52,612 nucleotides of DNA from Pseudomonas violetae (GTDB lineage: Bacteria > Pseudomonadota > Gammaproteobacteria > Pseudomonadales > Pseudomonadaceae): contig NZ_JAKNRW010000034.1 of assembly GCF_023072615.1 (NCBI RefSeq), positions 1-52,612 on the forward strand, read 5' to 3'. The notes under the pieces are model-generated. The model was not told the origin of the DNA. It did no database searches and saw nothing but the letters and a program-made list of their open reading frames with translations. Positions 34,847 through 44,046 of the stretch are shown here, piece after piece. Each line of letters starts with the position of its first letter. Within the stretch, counting starts at the first letter, position 1. A program made the position numbers and the translations under genes.

Positions 34847-36753
34847 CAACGACCGCGCAAGAACAGTTTGTCCAGATCGTCCAGGCCCAACTGGGTCCAG
34901 GTCGGTCGGCCATGGTTGCATTGACCGCTGCGCTCGGTGTTTTCCATGTCACGCAGCAGACCGTTCATTTCCGGCAGCGCCAGGCGCCGATTGGCACGGA
35001 TGGCGCCGTGGCAGGCCATGGTCCCGAGCAATTCATTCAAATGAGCCTGGATGCGGTCACTGGTGCCGTACTCCATCAGGTCCGCCAAGACATCGCTGAC
35101 CAACCGATTGGCCTCGGCCTGCTTAAGCAAGGCCGGTATTTGCCGGATAGCCAGGGTTTCCGGGCCAAGGCGCTGCAATTCAAAGCCCAGGCGCTGGAAC
35201 CAGGCGATGTTTTCTTCAGCACAGTCGCCTTCGCGCTCACTTACCGCCAAAGATTCTGGAACCAGCAGCGGCTGCCCACTCAGGCCTTCGCTGGCCATGG
35301 CGACTTTCAGGCGTTCGTACATGATCCGCTCGTGCGCGGCGTGCATGTCCACCAGCACCAGGCCCTGGGCGTTTTCGGACAGAATGTAGATGCCTTTAAG
35401 CTGCGCCAACGCATAACCCAGCGGCGGGATGTCGTCCTGCCCGGCCGGAAGCGCAACGGCATTGGCTTCTGGCAGCGGCGCAAAAAATTCACGATACGCT
35501 GCCTGGGCTTCAGCCGCAGGCACGCCGGACTGAGGGCGCGGCGTGTATTGGTATTGATAACCGGCTCCAGCGCCGGAGCCTGCGGTATTGAACGTCGGTT
35601 GCGCCTGAGGCTGCTCCAGCAGCGCATTGGCTGCCAGGCGCATTTCGCCTTGCGGACCGAATTCACCGGCGTCGATACCGCTCGGTCGAACGATGGCGGT
35701 TGCCACCGGCGCTGCCAGATGGTCATCCGGGCGCACGTCGCCCAGGGCGCGGTGCAGCGTGCCATAGAGGAAGTCGTGAACCATGCGCCCGTCGCGAAAA
35801 CGCACTTCGTGCTTTGTCGGGTGCACGTTGACGTCAACGCCGGCAGGGTCGACCTCGAAAAACAGCACGAAGGTCGGGTGCCGGCCATTGAATAGTACGT
35901 CGCGATAAGCCTGACGCACGGCGTGAGCGACCAGTTTGTCGCGCACTGCACGGCCGTTCACGAAGAAATACTGCAGGTCGGCCTGGCTGCGATTGAAGGT
36001 CGGCAAACCCACCCAACCCCACAGATGCAAGCCGTTGCGCTCGATTTCGATCGGCAGGGCCTGCTCGAGGAAGCCTGCGCCACAAATGGCCGCCACGCGC
36101 CGCGCGCGAGCGGCGTCATCATGCGCCTCGTGCAGGCTGAGGATGGTCTTGCCGTTGTGGCGCAGGTGGAATGCCACGTCGAAGCGCGCCAGCGCCAGGC
36201 GCTTGATCACTTCCTGCAGATGATCGAATTCGGTTTTTTCGGTCTTGAGAAACTTGCGTCGCGCCGGGGTGTTGAAAAATAGGTCGCGAACTTCTACCGA
36301 GGTCCCCACCGGATGCGCCGCAGGCTGCACCCGGGGCGCCATGTCCCGACCTTCGGTCTCGACCTGCCAGGCCTGCTCGGCCTCGCGGGTGCGTGAGGTC
36401 AGGGTCAGGCGCGCCACGGAACTGATCGACGCCAGGGCCTCGCCACGGAACCCGAGGCTCATGACCTGCTCGAGGTCTTCCAGATTACGAATCTTGCTGG
36501 TGGCGTGGCGGGCCAGGGCGAGCGGCAAGTCATCCGCCGATATCCCGCGGCCATCATCACGCACCCGCAGCAGCTTGATACCGCCCAACTCGACATCAAC
36601 GTCAATGCGCCTGGCCCCGGAGTCCAGGCTGTTCTCCAGCAATTCCTTGATCACCGAAGCTGGGCGCTCAACTACCTCGCCAGCGGCAATCTGGTTCGCC
36701 AGACGCGGGCTGAGCAGCTCGATACGAGCATCGTTGCCGACCACCTGACTCAT
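34846..36753 (-). CDS. mutL: DNA mismatch repair protein MutL
   Basis: MutL couples mismatch recognition by MutS to strand incision. The 635-residue protein has the GHKL ATPase domain (IAAGEVVERPASVIKELLEN, DDGRGI, GFRGEAL near the N-terminus), a Pro/Ala/Gln-rich linker (about 340-440) and a C-terminal dimer domain. The endonuclease motif DMHAAHERIMYE fits DQHAx2Ex4E, and ACHGAIRAN and CNHGRPT are also present, so this MutL probably nicks DNA itself; Pseudomonas lacks MutH. ATG 36753 overlaps the amiB stop by four bases. Confidence 0.97.
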   Translation of the reverse strand: MSQVVGNDARIELLSPRLANQIAAGEVVERPASVIKELLENSLDSGARRIDVDVELGGIKLLRVRDDGRGISADDLPLALARHATSKIRNLEDLEQVMSLGFRGEALASISSVARLTLTSRTREAEQAWQVETEGRDMAPRVQPAAHPVGTSVEVRDLFFNTPARRKFLKTEKTEFDHLQEVIKRLALARFDVAFHLRHNGKTILSLHEAHDDAARARRVAAICGAGFLEQALPIEIERNGLHLWGWVGLPTFNRSQADLQYFFVNGRAVRDKLVAHAVRQAYRDVLFNGRHPTFVLFFEVDPAGVDVNVHPTKHEVRFRDGRMVHDFLYGTLHRALGDVRPDDHLAAPVATAIVRPSGIDAGEFGPQGEMRLAANALLEQPQAQPTFNTAGSGAGAGYQYQYTPRPQSGVPAAEAQAAYREFFAPLPEANAVALPAGQDDIPPLGYALAQLKGIYILSENAQGLVLVDMHAAHERIMYERLKVAMASEGLSGQPLLVPESLAVSEREGDCAEENIAWFQRLGFELQRLGPETLAIRQIPALLKQAEANRLVSDVLADLMEYGTSDRIQAHLNELLGTMACHGAIRANRRLALPEMNGLLRDMENTERSGQCNHGRPTWTQLGLDDLDKLFLRGR

Positions 36754-38177
36754 TCCTTGGCCGCCAGTTCGGTGCCAGGAATCGTCAGGTGTTGCCCGGC
36801 CTTGAGATCGTCACTTTTCAAATTGTTCGTGCTGCGCAAGGTGGCCGGGGACACCTGGTAACGCACGGCAATCATCGCCAGAGTCTCGCCTGGGTTGACC
36901 CGGTGATCACGTGGCCCCTGGACGATCCCGCCGGAATCACGCAGCCAGGCGATGTAGGAGCCCGGCGGTGGATTCTGCTGGAAGAACTGGCGCACGCCGC
37001 TGCTGATGGAGCGGGCCAACGCCTGCTGATGGCTGGCCGCAGCGAGTTTCGAGGCTTCCTTGGCATTGGAGATGAACCCGGTTTCCACCAGGATCGAAGG
37101 GATATCAGGGGATTTGAGCACCATGAACCCGGCCTGCTCCACCCGTTGCTTGTGCAGCGGAGTGACGCGACCAATGTTGCTCAGGACTTTCTGGCCCACG
37201 TTCAGGCTGGAGGTCAGGGACGCGGTCATCGACAGATCGAGCAGTACACCGGCGAGCATGCGGTCCTTGTCGTCGAGGCTGACGTTGCCGGCTCCCCCGA
37301 TCAGGTCGGAACGGTTTTCACTATCGGCCAGCCAACGGGCCGTCTCGGAAGTAGCGCCACGATCAGACAGGGCAAATACAGAAGCGCCGAATGCAGCCGC
37401 CGATGGGGCCGCGTCGGCATGAATCGAGACAAACAGGTCGGCACCCTTCTTGCGGGCAATTTCGGTTCGGCCGCGCAGCGGGATGAAATAGTCGCCGGTG
37501 CGGGTCAGTTCGGCGCGGAAGCCCTTCATGCCATTGACCTGACGCTGCAACTCCCGGGCAATGGCCAACACGACGTCTTTTTCACGTTGGCCACGGGAGC
37601 CCGAGGCGCCAGGGTCTTCGCCACCGTGACCGGCATCGATGACCACGATGATGTCGCGTTTGCCAGCTGGGGCCGGCGGCAACTTGACCGGCGGATCGAT
37701 TGGCGTGACCGGCACCGGGGCCACCTTGGCGACGTTGGTCGGCACGGGAATAGGCGCGGCATCGGCGGCGTCATCGTACAGGTCGACCACCAGGCGATTG
37801 CCATATTGGGCGTTCGGCGCCAAGGTAAAGCTCTTCGGGGTGACGGCTTTCTTCAGGTCGATGACCACCCGCAGGTCGGTCGGCGTACGCTGGGCCGAAC
37901 GCATGGCGGTGATTGGCGTGTTCGCCGAGTTGACATTCAACGGCGCACCAAGCGATGCGCCATTGATATCAATGACCAGTCGATCCGGCGCTGTCAGCGT
38001 GAAGACACTGTGCTGCACAGGCCCTGACAGGTCAAAAACCAGCCGTGTGTTATCCGGCGCTCGCCACAAGCGAACGCTGTTGACCTTCGAATCGGCCACA
38101 GCGTTGACGGTTACCGCCAAAAGCAACAATCCTACGGCAGCTACCATCGCGCGAAAGCGCATACCTGACCCCATCAT
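36750..38177 (-). CDS. amiB: N-acetylmuramoyl-L-alanine amidase AmiB
   Basis: AmiB cleaves peptidoglycan stem peptides at the division septum, activated by EnvC-type factors. The 475-residue precursor has a signal peptide (FRAMVAAVGLLLLAVTVNAVA), an AMIN domain (about 30-135), the zinc amidase_3 domain (about 170-395; ligand segments VIDAGHGGEDPGA, SIHADA and the Glu of VETGFISN) and a C-terminal LysM (HRVNPGETLAMIAVRYQVS). The ATG at 38177 directly follows the tsaE stop; a start five codons later (38162, MRFRAMV) is equally possible. Coupled to mutL by overlap. Confidence 0.95.
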   Translation of the reverse strand: MMGSGMRFRAMVAAVGLLLLAVTVNAVADSKVNSVRLWRAPDNTRLVFDLSGPVQHSVFTLTAPDRLVIDINGASLGAPLNVNSANTPITAMRSAQRTPTDLRVVIDLKKAVTPKSFTLAPNAQYGNRLVVDLYDDAADAAPIPVPTNVAKVAPVPVTPIDPPVKLPPAPAGKRDIIVVIDAGHGGEDPGASGSRGQREKDVVLAIARELQRQVNGMKGFRAELTRTGDYFIPLRGRTEIARKKGADLFVSIHADAAPSAAAFGASVFALSDRGATSETARWLADSENRSDLIGGAGNVSLDDKDRMLAGVLLDLSMTASLTSSLNVGQKVLSNIGRVTPLHKQRVEQAGFMVLKSPDIPSILVETGFISNAKEASKLAAASHQQALARSISSGVRQFFQQNPPPGSYIAWLRDSGGIVQGPRDHRVNPGETLAMIAVRYQVSPATLRSTNNLKSDDLKAGQHLTIPGTELAAKE

Positions 38178-38648
38178 TTAATTGGATTCCAATGCCAAAG
38201 CGGCACACCAGGACTCGCCACGCGAGCCCCGGGACAAAATTTTCAGCGAACGCCCGCTGGGTTGCGGGCTAATGGTAATGGTCAGGTCGGGCTTTGGCAA
38301 AAAGCCTGCACCCTTTTCGGGCCATTCAATAAGACACAAAGCGTCATCTTCGAAATAGTCCCGAATGCCGAGGTACTCCAACTCTTCCGGATCGACCAGC
38401 CTGTAGAGGTCAAAATGGAAAGCCCGGACCTCGCCAATCTCGTAAGGCTCTACCAAAGTGAATGTCGGACTTTTTACCGCGCCGACATGCCCCAGTCCCC
38501 GAATGATGCCCCGTGACAGCGTGGTCTTGCCCGCCCCCAGATCGCCTTCGAGAAAAATCAGACCATGTCCTCCAGTGGTTCGTGCAATGCGCTCGCCAAA
38601 TGCGGTCATTGCCTCTTCATCAGCCAGGTACAGGGTTACTTCAGACAC
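38178..38648 (-). CDS. tsaE: tRNA t6A biosynthesis ATPase TsaE
   Basis: TsaE is the small ATPase of the TsaBDE complex that makes N6-threonylcarbamoyl-adenosine at position 37 of ANN-reading tRNAs. The 156-residue protein has Walker A GDLGAGKTTLSRG near residue 35 and the FTLVEPYEIG and HFDLYRLVDPEELE segments. It starts with GTG at 38648; GGAG lies upstream at workable spacing. The start lies 13 bases inside the end of nnrE, so translation is coupled. Confidence 0.96.
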   Translation of the reverse strand: MSEVTLYLADEEAMTAFGERIARTTGGHGLIFLEGDLGAGKTTLSRGIIRGLGHVGAVKSPTFTLVEPYEIGEVRAFHFDLYRLVDPEELEYLGIRDYFEDDALCLIEWPEKGAGFLPKPDLTITISPQPSGRSLKILSRGSRGESWCAALALESN

Positions 38649-40135
38649 GGTGCTTGCTCCTCCAACAACTGACGAATGGCCGGGATCAGATCACTGGCCG
38701 CCAGCCCACGGCCCGATTTACCTTCCTGCGCGCCAGCATTGGCATGCAGCCACACCCCCAGGCAGGCTGCGTCATACGCGCCCATGCCTTGGGCCAGCAA
38801 CGCACCGACCAATCCTGCCAGCACATCGCCCAAGCCGGCGGTGGCCATCGCCGGATGGCCCTGATGACACAACGCCAGACGCCCGTCGGGGCTGGCGATC
38901 AAGCTGCCAGCGCCTTTAAGAACGACGACCGCTGTATATTTTTTGCTCAACGCATGGGCTGCAGCAGGGCGGTCCGCCTGAACCTCGTCCGTGGACATGC
39001 CCAGCAAACGCGCGGCCTCCCCCGGATGCGGAGTAATAATGCAGCCCTTAGGCAAACTGACATGCGCTTCGGCCAGCAGGTTCAGCGCATCGGCGTCCCA
39101 GACTTGCGGCAGCGCTGCATTGGCGGCGGCCGATAACAGGCTCCGCCCCCAGGCTTCCCGTCCCAAGCCGGGACCGACGACCAGCACCGAAACCTTTTCC
39201 AGCAGCCCCATCAACTGATTCGCCGAGGAAGTCCCCAGTACCATGGCTTCGGGAATTCTGGCCAGGGCGGCGGGCACATGTTCGGTACGGGTCGCCACGG
39301 AGACCATGCCCGCGCCACTGCGCAGCGCGCTTTGCGCACTCAGGAGAATAGCGCCGCCGAAGCCCCGATCACCGCCGATAAGCAACACGTGGCCAAATTT
39401 ACCTTTATGTGACGCAGGCGCCCTGGGTGCCAGGCGGGGCAAATTCCCAGCGCCCAGGCAGCGAGCAGTGACCGTCGCCCGCTCCAGCAACTGCGGGTCC
39501 GCCTGCAGATCGTTGAATATCAACGCGCCCACTTGATCCGCCGCGTCGCCGGTGAACAACCCCAGTTTCAAGCCAATGAATGTGACCGTCAGGTCAGCAC
39601 GCACGGCACTGCCGAGGACGCGACCGGTATCGGCACACAGGCCTGAAGGAATATCCACCGCGGCCACTGGCAGGTCGCTGGCATTAATGGCGGCGATAGC
39701 ACTGGCATAGGGCTCACGCACTTCGCCCCTCAGCCCGGTGCCCAGCAAGGCGTCCAGAACAATGCCGCGCAAGCACGAATGCGCCCCCCAGGCTTCGATG
39801 ACTATCTTTTCGGCAGCGGCTTCTGCATAAGCCCGCGCCGCATCACCCTGCAGGCGCTGGGGATCAGCAACGGCCAATATCCGCACCGACCACCCTGCGC
39901 GACGGGCCAGCGCGGCGACCAGATAGCCGTCACCGGCATTGTTACCCTGCCCGGCCAGCACGCTCAGTTCGTTCGCTGCCGGCCATTGGCGCACCAGCGC
40001 GCGCCAGGTCGCCCGCGCCGCGCGCTGCATCAATTCGAAGCCTGGCGTGCCTGCTGCAATCAGGTCCGCATCAAGCCCTCGGACTTGCGCGGCGCTGTAC
40101 AGCGCGTCGGGTAAATTATCTTTAGTGTGCGGCAT
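38636..40135 (-). CDS. nnrE: Bifunctional NAD(P)HX epimerase/dehydratase
   Basis: This enzyme repairs NADH and NADPH hydrated by heat or GAPDH: the N-terminal YjeF domain (about 1-215) epimerises R-NAD(P)HX and the C-terminal ribokinase-like domain (about 230-495) dehydrates S-NAD(P)HX with ADP. The 499-residue fusion shows GQGNNAGDGYLVA in the first domain and VVGPGLGRE, ITPHPGEAARLL and AGLGDVLAGLVGALL in the second. The start at 40135 is by family similarity (MPHTKDNLPDALYSA). It is divergent to queG with 63 bases between. Also called yjeF or nnr. Confidence 0.96.
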   Translation of the reverse strand: MPHTKDNLPDALYSAAQVRGLDADLIAAGTPGFELMQRAARATWRALVRQWPAANELSVLAGQGNNAGDGYLVAALARRAGWSVRILAVADPQRLQGDAARAYAEAAAEKIVIEAWGAHSCLRGIVLDALLGTGLRGEVREPYASAIAAINASDLPVAAVDIPSGLCADTGRVLGSAVRADLTVTFIGLKLGLFTGDAADQVGALIFNDLQADPQLLERATVTARCLGAGNLPRLAPRAPASHKGKFGHVLLIGGDRGFGGAILLSAQSALRSGAGMVSVATRTEHVPAALARIPEAMVLGTSSANQLMGLLEKVSVLVVGPGLGREAWGRSLLSAAANAALPQVWDADALNLLAEAHVSLPKGCIITPHPGEAARLLGMSTDEVQADRPAAAHALSKKYTAVVVLKGAGSLIASPDGRLALCHQGHPAMATAGLGDVLAGLVGALLAQGMGAYDAACLGVWLHANAGAQEGKSGRGLAASDLIPAIRQLLEEQAPCLK

Positions 40136-40198
40136 GCGTCTTCGGGCTCCGATGTCTGGCAGAATTATACGCACCTCAGCTCCGGTTTCTCTCGCCTC

Positions 40199-41263
40199 AT
40201 GCCTGCTATTACTACAGACCTCCCCGCCCTGGCCCAATCCATCAAGGACTGGGGCCGCGAGCTGGGCTTTCAGCAAGTCGGCATCAGCGGCCTCGACCTG
40301 GCCGAGCATGGGCAGCACCTGGAGCGCTGGCTGGCAGCGGGCTACCACGGCGAAATGGAATACATGGGCGCCCACGGCAGCAAACGCTCACACCCGGAAC
40401 AACTGGTACCCGGCACCCTTCGAGTGGTTTCCCTGCGCATGGACTACTTGCCGGGAGACACCGAAATGGCCAAGCGCCTGGCGCAACCTGAAAAAGCTTA
40501 CGTCTCGCGTTATGCGCTGGGCCGCGATTACCACAAATTGATCCGTAAACGTGTGCAACAACTGGCAGAAAAAATTCAGGCGGTCATTGGCCCCTTCGGC
40601 TATCGCGCTTTCGTCGACAGCGCTCCGGTGCTGGAGAAAGCGATCGCCGAAAAGGCCGGCCTGGGCTGGATTGGCAAGAACACCCTGGTGTTGAACCGCA
40701 AAGCCGGCAGCTACTTCTTTCTCAGCGAGCTGTTCGTCGACCTGCCGCTGCCGGAAGACCCGCCCCACGCCACCGAGCATTGCGGCCGCTGCACTGCTTG
40801 CCTGGACATCTGCCCTACCAATGCCTTCGTGGGTCCCTATGTGCTGGATGCCCGCCGCTGCATTTCCTACCTGACCATCGAACTCAAAAGCGCGATTCCC
40901 GAAGAACTCCGGCCGCTGATCGGCAATCGGGTGTTCGGCTGCGACGACTGCCAGATGGTCTGTCCATGGAACCGTTTTGCCCGTCCATCGGGCGAAAGCG
41001 ATTTCAAGCCGCGGCACAATCTGGACAACGCTGAACTGGCCGAGCTGTTCATGTGGGATGAAGAAAAATTTCTCGGCAGCACTGAAGGCTCGCCGCTACG
41101 CCGGGCGGGTTATGAGCGTTGGCTGCGCAATCTGGCGGTGGGGCTGGGGAATGCACCGTCGAGTATTCCGGTACTGGAGGCGTTGAAGGCTCGGCGCGAG
41201 TATCCGTCGGAGCTGGTGCGCGAACATGTCGAATGGGCCCTCAAGCAACACGGCCTACTGTAG
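40199..41263 (+). CDS. queG: Epoxyqueuosine reductase QueG
   Basis: QueG performs the last step of queuosine synthesis on tRNA, reducing epoxyqueuosine with cobalamin and two 4Fe-4S clusters. The 354-residue protein has the N-terminal cobalamin-binding region and two ferredoxin-like cysteine sets, CGRCTACLDICP near residue 195 and CDDCQMVCPWNRF near 248. A C-terminal HEAT-like helical repeat follows. The start at 40199 (MPAITTDLPALAQ) fits the family; the frame runs on upstream across the divergent nnrE start region. Confidence 0.96.
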   Translation: MPAITTDLPALAQSIKDWGRELGFQQVGISGLDLAEHGQHLERWLAAGYHGEMEYMGAHGSKRSHPEQLVPGTLRVVSLRMDYLPGDTEMAKRLAQPEKAYVSRYALGRDYHKLIRKRVQQLAEKIQAVIGPFGYRAFVDSAPVLEKAIAEKAGLGWIGKNTLVLNRKAGSYFFLSELFVDLPLPEDPPHATEHCGRCTACLDICPTNAFVGPYVLDARRCISYLTIELKSAIPEELRPLIGNRVFGCDDCQMVCPWNRFARPSGESDFKPRHNLDNAELAELFMWDEEKFLGSTEGSPLRRAGYERWLRNLAVGLGNAPSSIPVLEALKARREYPSELVREHVEWALKQHGLL

Positions 41264-41359
41264 GAACGAGCTCGCTCGCGATGGTCGTCAACGATAACGC
41301 TGGGAATCTGACACCCAGCGGCGCCCTCAGGTTTTTCGCGAGCGAGCTCGCTCCTACAG
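41263..41359. repeat. REP doublet behind queG
   Basis: GTAGGAACGAGCTCGCTCGCGATGG and the inverse CGCGAGCGAGCTCGCTCCTAC frame about 97 bases. It begins at the last base of the queG stop codon and lies between two converging genes, so it may serve as their common transcript end. Confidence 0.85.
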
Positions 41360-41406
41360 GGGCGTTTCAGTTAACGATAACCGGTGCCCCGCAGACAGGG
41401 GCCGCA

Positions 41407-42018
41407 TCAGGCTTCGTCGTTATAGACGAACTTCGGCATTTCCCAGTGGAATCGAATCGCCAGCAAGCGCAGCAGGAACCCGCCAAACAATGTCACCAGG
41501 ATGGCCTGCTCGCCGGGCATTTGCAGATAAATGCACAGCATGTAGCACCAGGCCGCAGCGAACGAGACGCTGGCGTACAGCTCGCGGCGGAAGATCAGCG
41601 GTATATCGTTGCAGAAGATGTCCCGCAGGATGCCACCGAATACGCCGGTGATCACTCCACTGACCGAAGCCACCAGCATGCCATGGCCCATTTCCAGGGC
41701 GGTCATGCAGCCGATCAGGGTGAACGCCACCAGCCCCACCGCGTCCAGTACCAGAAACAATGAGCGCAAGTGCCGCATCCAGCGAGCCGCGAAGATGGTG
41801 AACATGGCTGCGAACGAGGTCAGCACCAGGTATTCCGGGTGTTTGACCCAGGTCAGCGGGTAATGCCCCAGCAGCACATCGCGCACCGATCCGCCACCCA
41901 GGGCCGTGACGCAGGCGATCAGCACCACGCCAAACCAATCCATGCCACGACGCCCGGCAGACAGGGCGCCAGTCATGGCTTCGGCGGTGATGGCAATCAG
42001 GTAGAGCATCAGCAACAT
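41407..42018 (-). CDS. Trimeric intracellular cation channel (TRIC/UPF0126) family protein
   Basis: A 203-residue inner-membrane protein of seven hydrophobic helices made of two inverted UPF0126 repeats. Each repeat has the conserved glycine-rich motif: TALGGGSVRDVLLG near residue 40 and GVFGGILRDIFCND near 125. Bacterial TRIC-like proteins form K+ or anion-permeable trimers; an earlier label is YadS/YicG. It begins MLLMLYLIAITAEAMTGALSAGRRGMD. Transport of a small metabolite such as glycine is also discussed for relatives. It is a single gene, between queG and orn. Confidence 0.93.
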   Translation of the reverse strand: MLLMLYLIAITAEAMTGALSAGRRGMDWFGVVLIACVTALGGGSVRDVLLGHYPLTWVKHPEYLVLTSFAAMFTIFAARWMRHLRSLFLVLDAVGLVAFTLIGCMTALEMGHGMLVASVSGVITGVFGGILRDIFCNDIPLIFRRELYASVSFAAAWCYMLCIYLQMPGEQAILVTLFGGFLLRLLAIRFHWEMPKFVYNDEA

Positions 42019-42100
42019 GGCGGCGGTCCTTGCAGAAAGGCGCGCAGTCTACTCACTTCGCCGAGGCACCAAAAGAGGGCAAGTGCGGCGCAATCCCCTA

Positions 42101-42178
42101 TAGGAGCTGCCACAGGCTGCGATCTCTTGATCTTAAAAAAACAAAGTCAAAAGATCGCAGCCTGCGGCAGCTCCTACA
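42101..42178. repeat. Long inverted repeat (GCTGCGATCTTTTGATC family), copy 2
   Basis: TAGGAGCTGCCACAGGCTGC plus GATCTCTTGATCTT and the opposite arm AAAAGATCGCAGCCTGCGGC plus AGCTCCTA give arms of about 32 bases with a short loop. Same family as 22219-22308. It ends 20 bases before the orn stop and may end its transcript. Confidence 0.82.
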
Positions 42179-42197
42179 CAGGGGACGTAGTCCGCAA

Positions 42198-42740
42198 TCA
42201 GAACTTGATGAAGTGCTTGCGATAATGCTGCAGCTCGGCGATGGATTCGCGGATGTCATCCAGGGCCAGATGGGTGCTGCCCTTCTGGAAGCTGTCACGC
42301 ACCTCGGGCGCCCAGCGCGCGGCCAGTTCCTTGAGCGTCGACACGTCGAGGTTGCGGTAGTGGAAATAGCTTTCCAGGGATTTCATGTGCGTATAGAGGA
42401 AGCGACGGTCCTGACAGATGCTGTTCCCACAGATCGGCGACTTGCCTTTGGGCACCCATTTCTCCAGAAATGCGATGGTCTCGGCCTCGGCCTCAGCCAT
42501 GCTGATACGGCTGTCGCGAACCCGTTGAGTCAGGCCGGAGCCGCCATGTTGACGAGTATTCCACTCGTCCATGCCGGCGAGAATCTCATCGCTGTGGTGG
42601 ATGGCGATCACCGGACCTTCGGCCAAGGTGTTCAAATCACTGTCGGTGACAATGGTCGCCATCTCGATGATGACGTCGGTATCAGGGTTCAGACCAGTCA
42701 TTTCCAGGTCGATCCAGATCAAATTCTGCGGGTTTTGCAT
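42198..42740 (-). CDS. orn: Oligoribonuclease
   Basis: Orn degrades RNA dinucleotides to mononucleotides and, in Pseudomonas, removes pGpG from c-di-GMP breakdown. The 180-residue DEDDh exonuclease shows WIDLEMTGL near residue 8, the inner Asp segment and HLALDDIRESI at the C-terminal end. AGGAG eight bases before ATG 42740 decides the start. It is divergent from rsgA, with about 107 bases for both promoters. Confidence 0.98.
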   Translation of the reverse strand: MQNPQNLIWIDLEMTGLNPDTDVIIEMATIVTDSDLNTLAEGPVIAIHHSDEILAGMDEWNTRQHGGSGLTQRVRDSRISMAEAEAETIAFLEKWVPKGKSPICGNSICQDRRFLYTHMKSLESYFHYRNLDVSTLKELAARWAPEVRDSFQKGSTHLALDDIRESIAELQHYRKHFIKF

Positions 42741-42847
42741 GTGTCGGCTCCTAGGCAATGCAGCGCAGTTTAGCTTAGAGACGTGACCGGGCGTGCTAAA
42801 CTCGCGGCCGTTTTACCTAATCGCTGCATTCTTGATACGGAACACCC

Positions 42848-43879
42848 ATGGCCAAACGCCAACTCAATCGTCGTCAAAACTGGCGCATCGAAAAGATTCA
42901 GGGCGAGCGCGCTGCCCGCGCCGCCAAACGCGAGTCGTCGGCTGTCGAGGCGCTCGAAGGTGGCGACCTGGGCCCGGAACAGACCGGCCTGGTGATCGCG
43001 CACTTCGGTGTGCAGGTCGAAGTCGAGGCGCTCGATGGCGATTTGGCCGGCCAGGTCTTCCGCTGCCACTTGCGAGCCAACCTGCCTGCGCTGGTAACCG
43101 GCGACCGGGTGGTCTGGCGTGCCGGCAACCAGGGCATCGGCGTGATCGTCGCGCAGCTGCCGCGCAACACTGAGCTCTGTCGCCCCGACAGCCGTGGCCA
43201 GCTCAAGCCGGTGGCGGCCAACGTCGACATGATCGTGATTGTCTTCGCCCCGCTGCCCGAGCCCCACGCCAACCTGATCGATCGTTACCTGGTCGCCGCC
43301 GAGCATGCGGGCATCCGTCCGCTGCTGCTGCTCAACAAATTCGACCTTATCGACGAGCAGAACGCCCCGGCGCTGAATGCCCTGCTGGCGGTCTACCGCA
43401 CCCTGGGTTATCCGGTGCTGGAAGTCTCGGCGCACCACGGCAATGGCATGGAGCAGCTCCAGCAACAACTGGACGGGCGCATCAGCGTGTTCGTCGGCCA
43501 GTCTGGCGTTGGCAAGTCCTCGCTGGTCAACAGCTTGCTACCGGAAGTCGACACCCGTGTCGGCCCGCTGTCCGAGCTCTCCGGCCAGGGCACCCACACC
43601 ACCACCACCGCGCGCCTGTTCCACTTCCCCGGTGGCGGTGAGCTGATCGACTCCCCGGGCATCCGTGAGTTCGGCCTGGGCCACGTCAGCCGTGCCGATG
43701 TCGAAGCGGGCTTCATCGAGTTCAACGACCTGATCGGCACCTGCCGCTTCCGCGACTGCAAACACGACCGCGAACCGGGTTGTGCCCTGCTCAAGGCCCT
43801 GGAAGATGGCCGCGTGCAGCAGCAACGGATGAACAGCTACCGCTCGATCATCGCCAGCCTGCCGGAAAGCACCTACTAA
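42848..43879 (+). CDS. rsgA: Small ribosomal subunit biogenesis GTPase RsgA
   Basis: RsgA checks late 30S assembly and releases RbfA. The 343-residue circularly permuted GTPase has an OB-fold (about 45-115), then G4 NKFD before G1 GQSGVGKSSLVN (near 217) and G3 DSPGIREF, as expected for the permuted order. A zinc-knuckle CRFRDCKHDREPGC closes the protein. It starts MAKRQLNRRQNWRIEKIQ. A strong terminator follows. It is the last conserved core gene before the accessory region. Confidence 0.97.
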   Translation: MAKRQLNRRQNWRIEKIQGERAARAAKRESSAVEALEGGDLGPEQTGLVIAHFGVQVEVEALDGDLAGQVFRCHLRANLPALVTGDRVVWRAGNQGIGVIVAQLPRNTELCRPDSRGQLKPVAANVDMIVIVFAPLPEPHANLIDRYLVAAEHAGIRPLLLLNKFDLIDEQNAPALNALLAVYRTLGYPVLEVSAHHGNGMEQLQQQLDGRISVFVGQSGVGKSSLVNSLLPEVDTRVGPLSELSGQGTHTTTTARLFHFPGGGELIDSPGIREFGLGHVSRADVEAGFIEFNDLIGTCRFRDCKHDREPGCALLKALEDGRVQQQRMNSYRSIIASLPESTY

Positions 43880-43897
43880 GCCGCTTTACCCGGAAAC

Positions 43898-43929
43898 AAA
43901 AAAACCGCGCTTATCCCGCGGTTTTTTTT
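43898..43929 (+). terminator. Terminator of rsgA
   Basis: A7-CCGCG, loop CTTATCC, CGCGG-T8: a strong hairpin with T run, 18 bases after the rsgA stop. The A run on the other side makes it usable in both directions. Confidence 0.92.
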
Positions 43930-43947
43930 GGTTAAGTTTCGCCGTTC

Positions 43948-43981
43948 CCGATCATTTTCGTGACGTCACGAAAATGATCGG
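43948..43981. repeat. Perfect 34-bp palindrome at the core/accessory border
   Basis: CCGATCATTTTCGTGAC is followed directly by its exact reverse complement, with no spacer (centre CGTGACGTCACG). Flanking CCGT/ACGG bases can extend the stem after a small internal loop. It lies between the rsgA terminator and the 3' end of the broken desaturase gene, so it is not in a promoter position for either. It could be a protein-binding site, a recombination or insertion mark, or a transcript-end structure. Confidence 0.85.
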
Positions 43982-44046
43982 CTCGACGGTTCTGCTCCGC
44001 GACGCGACAGGAGGATATGCCGTCTTTGTGGTTCTCGAGCGCCACA

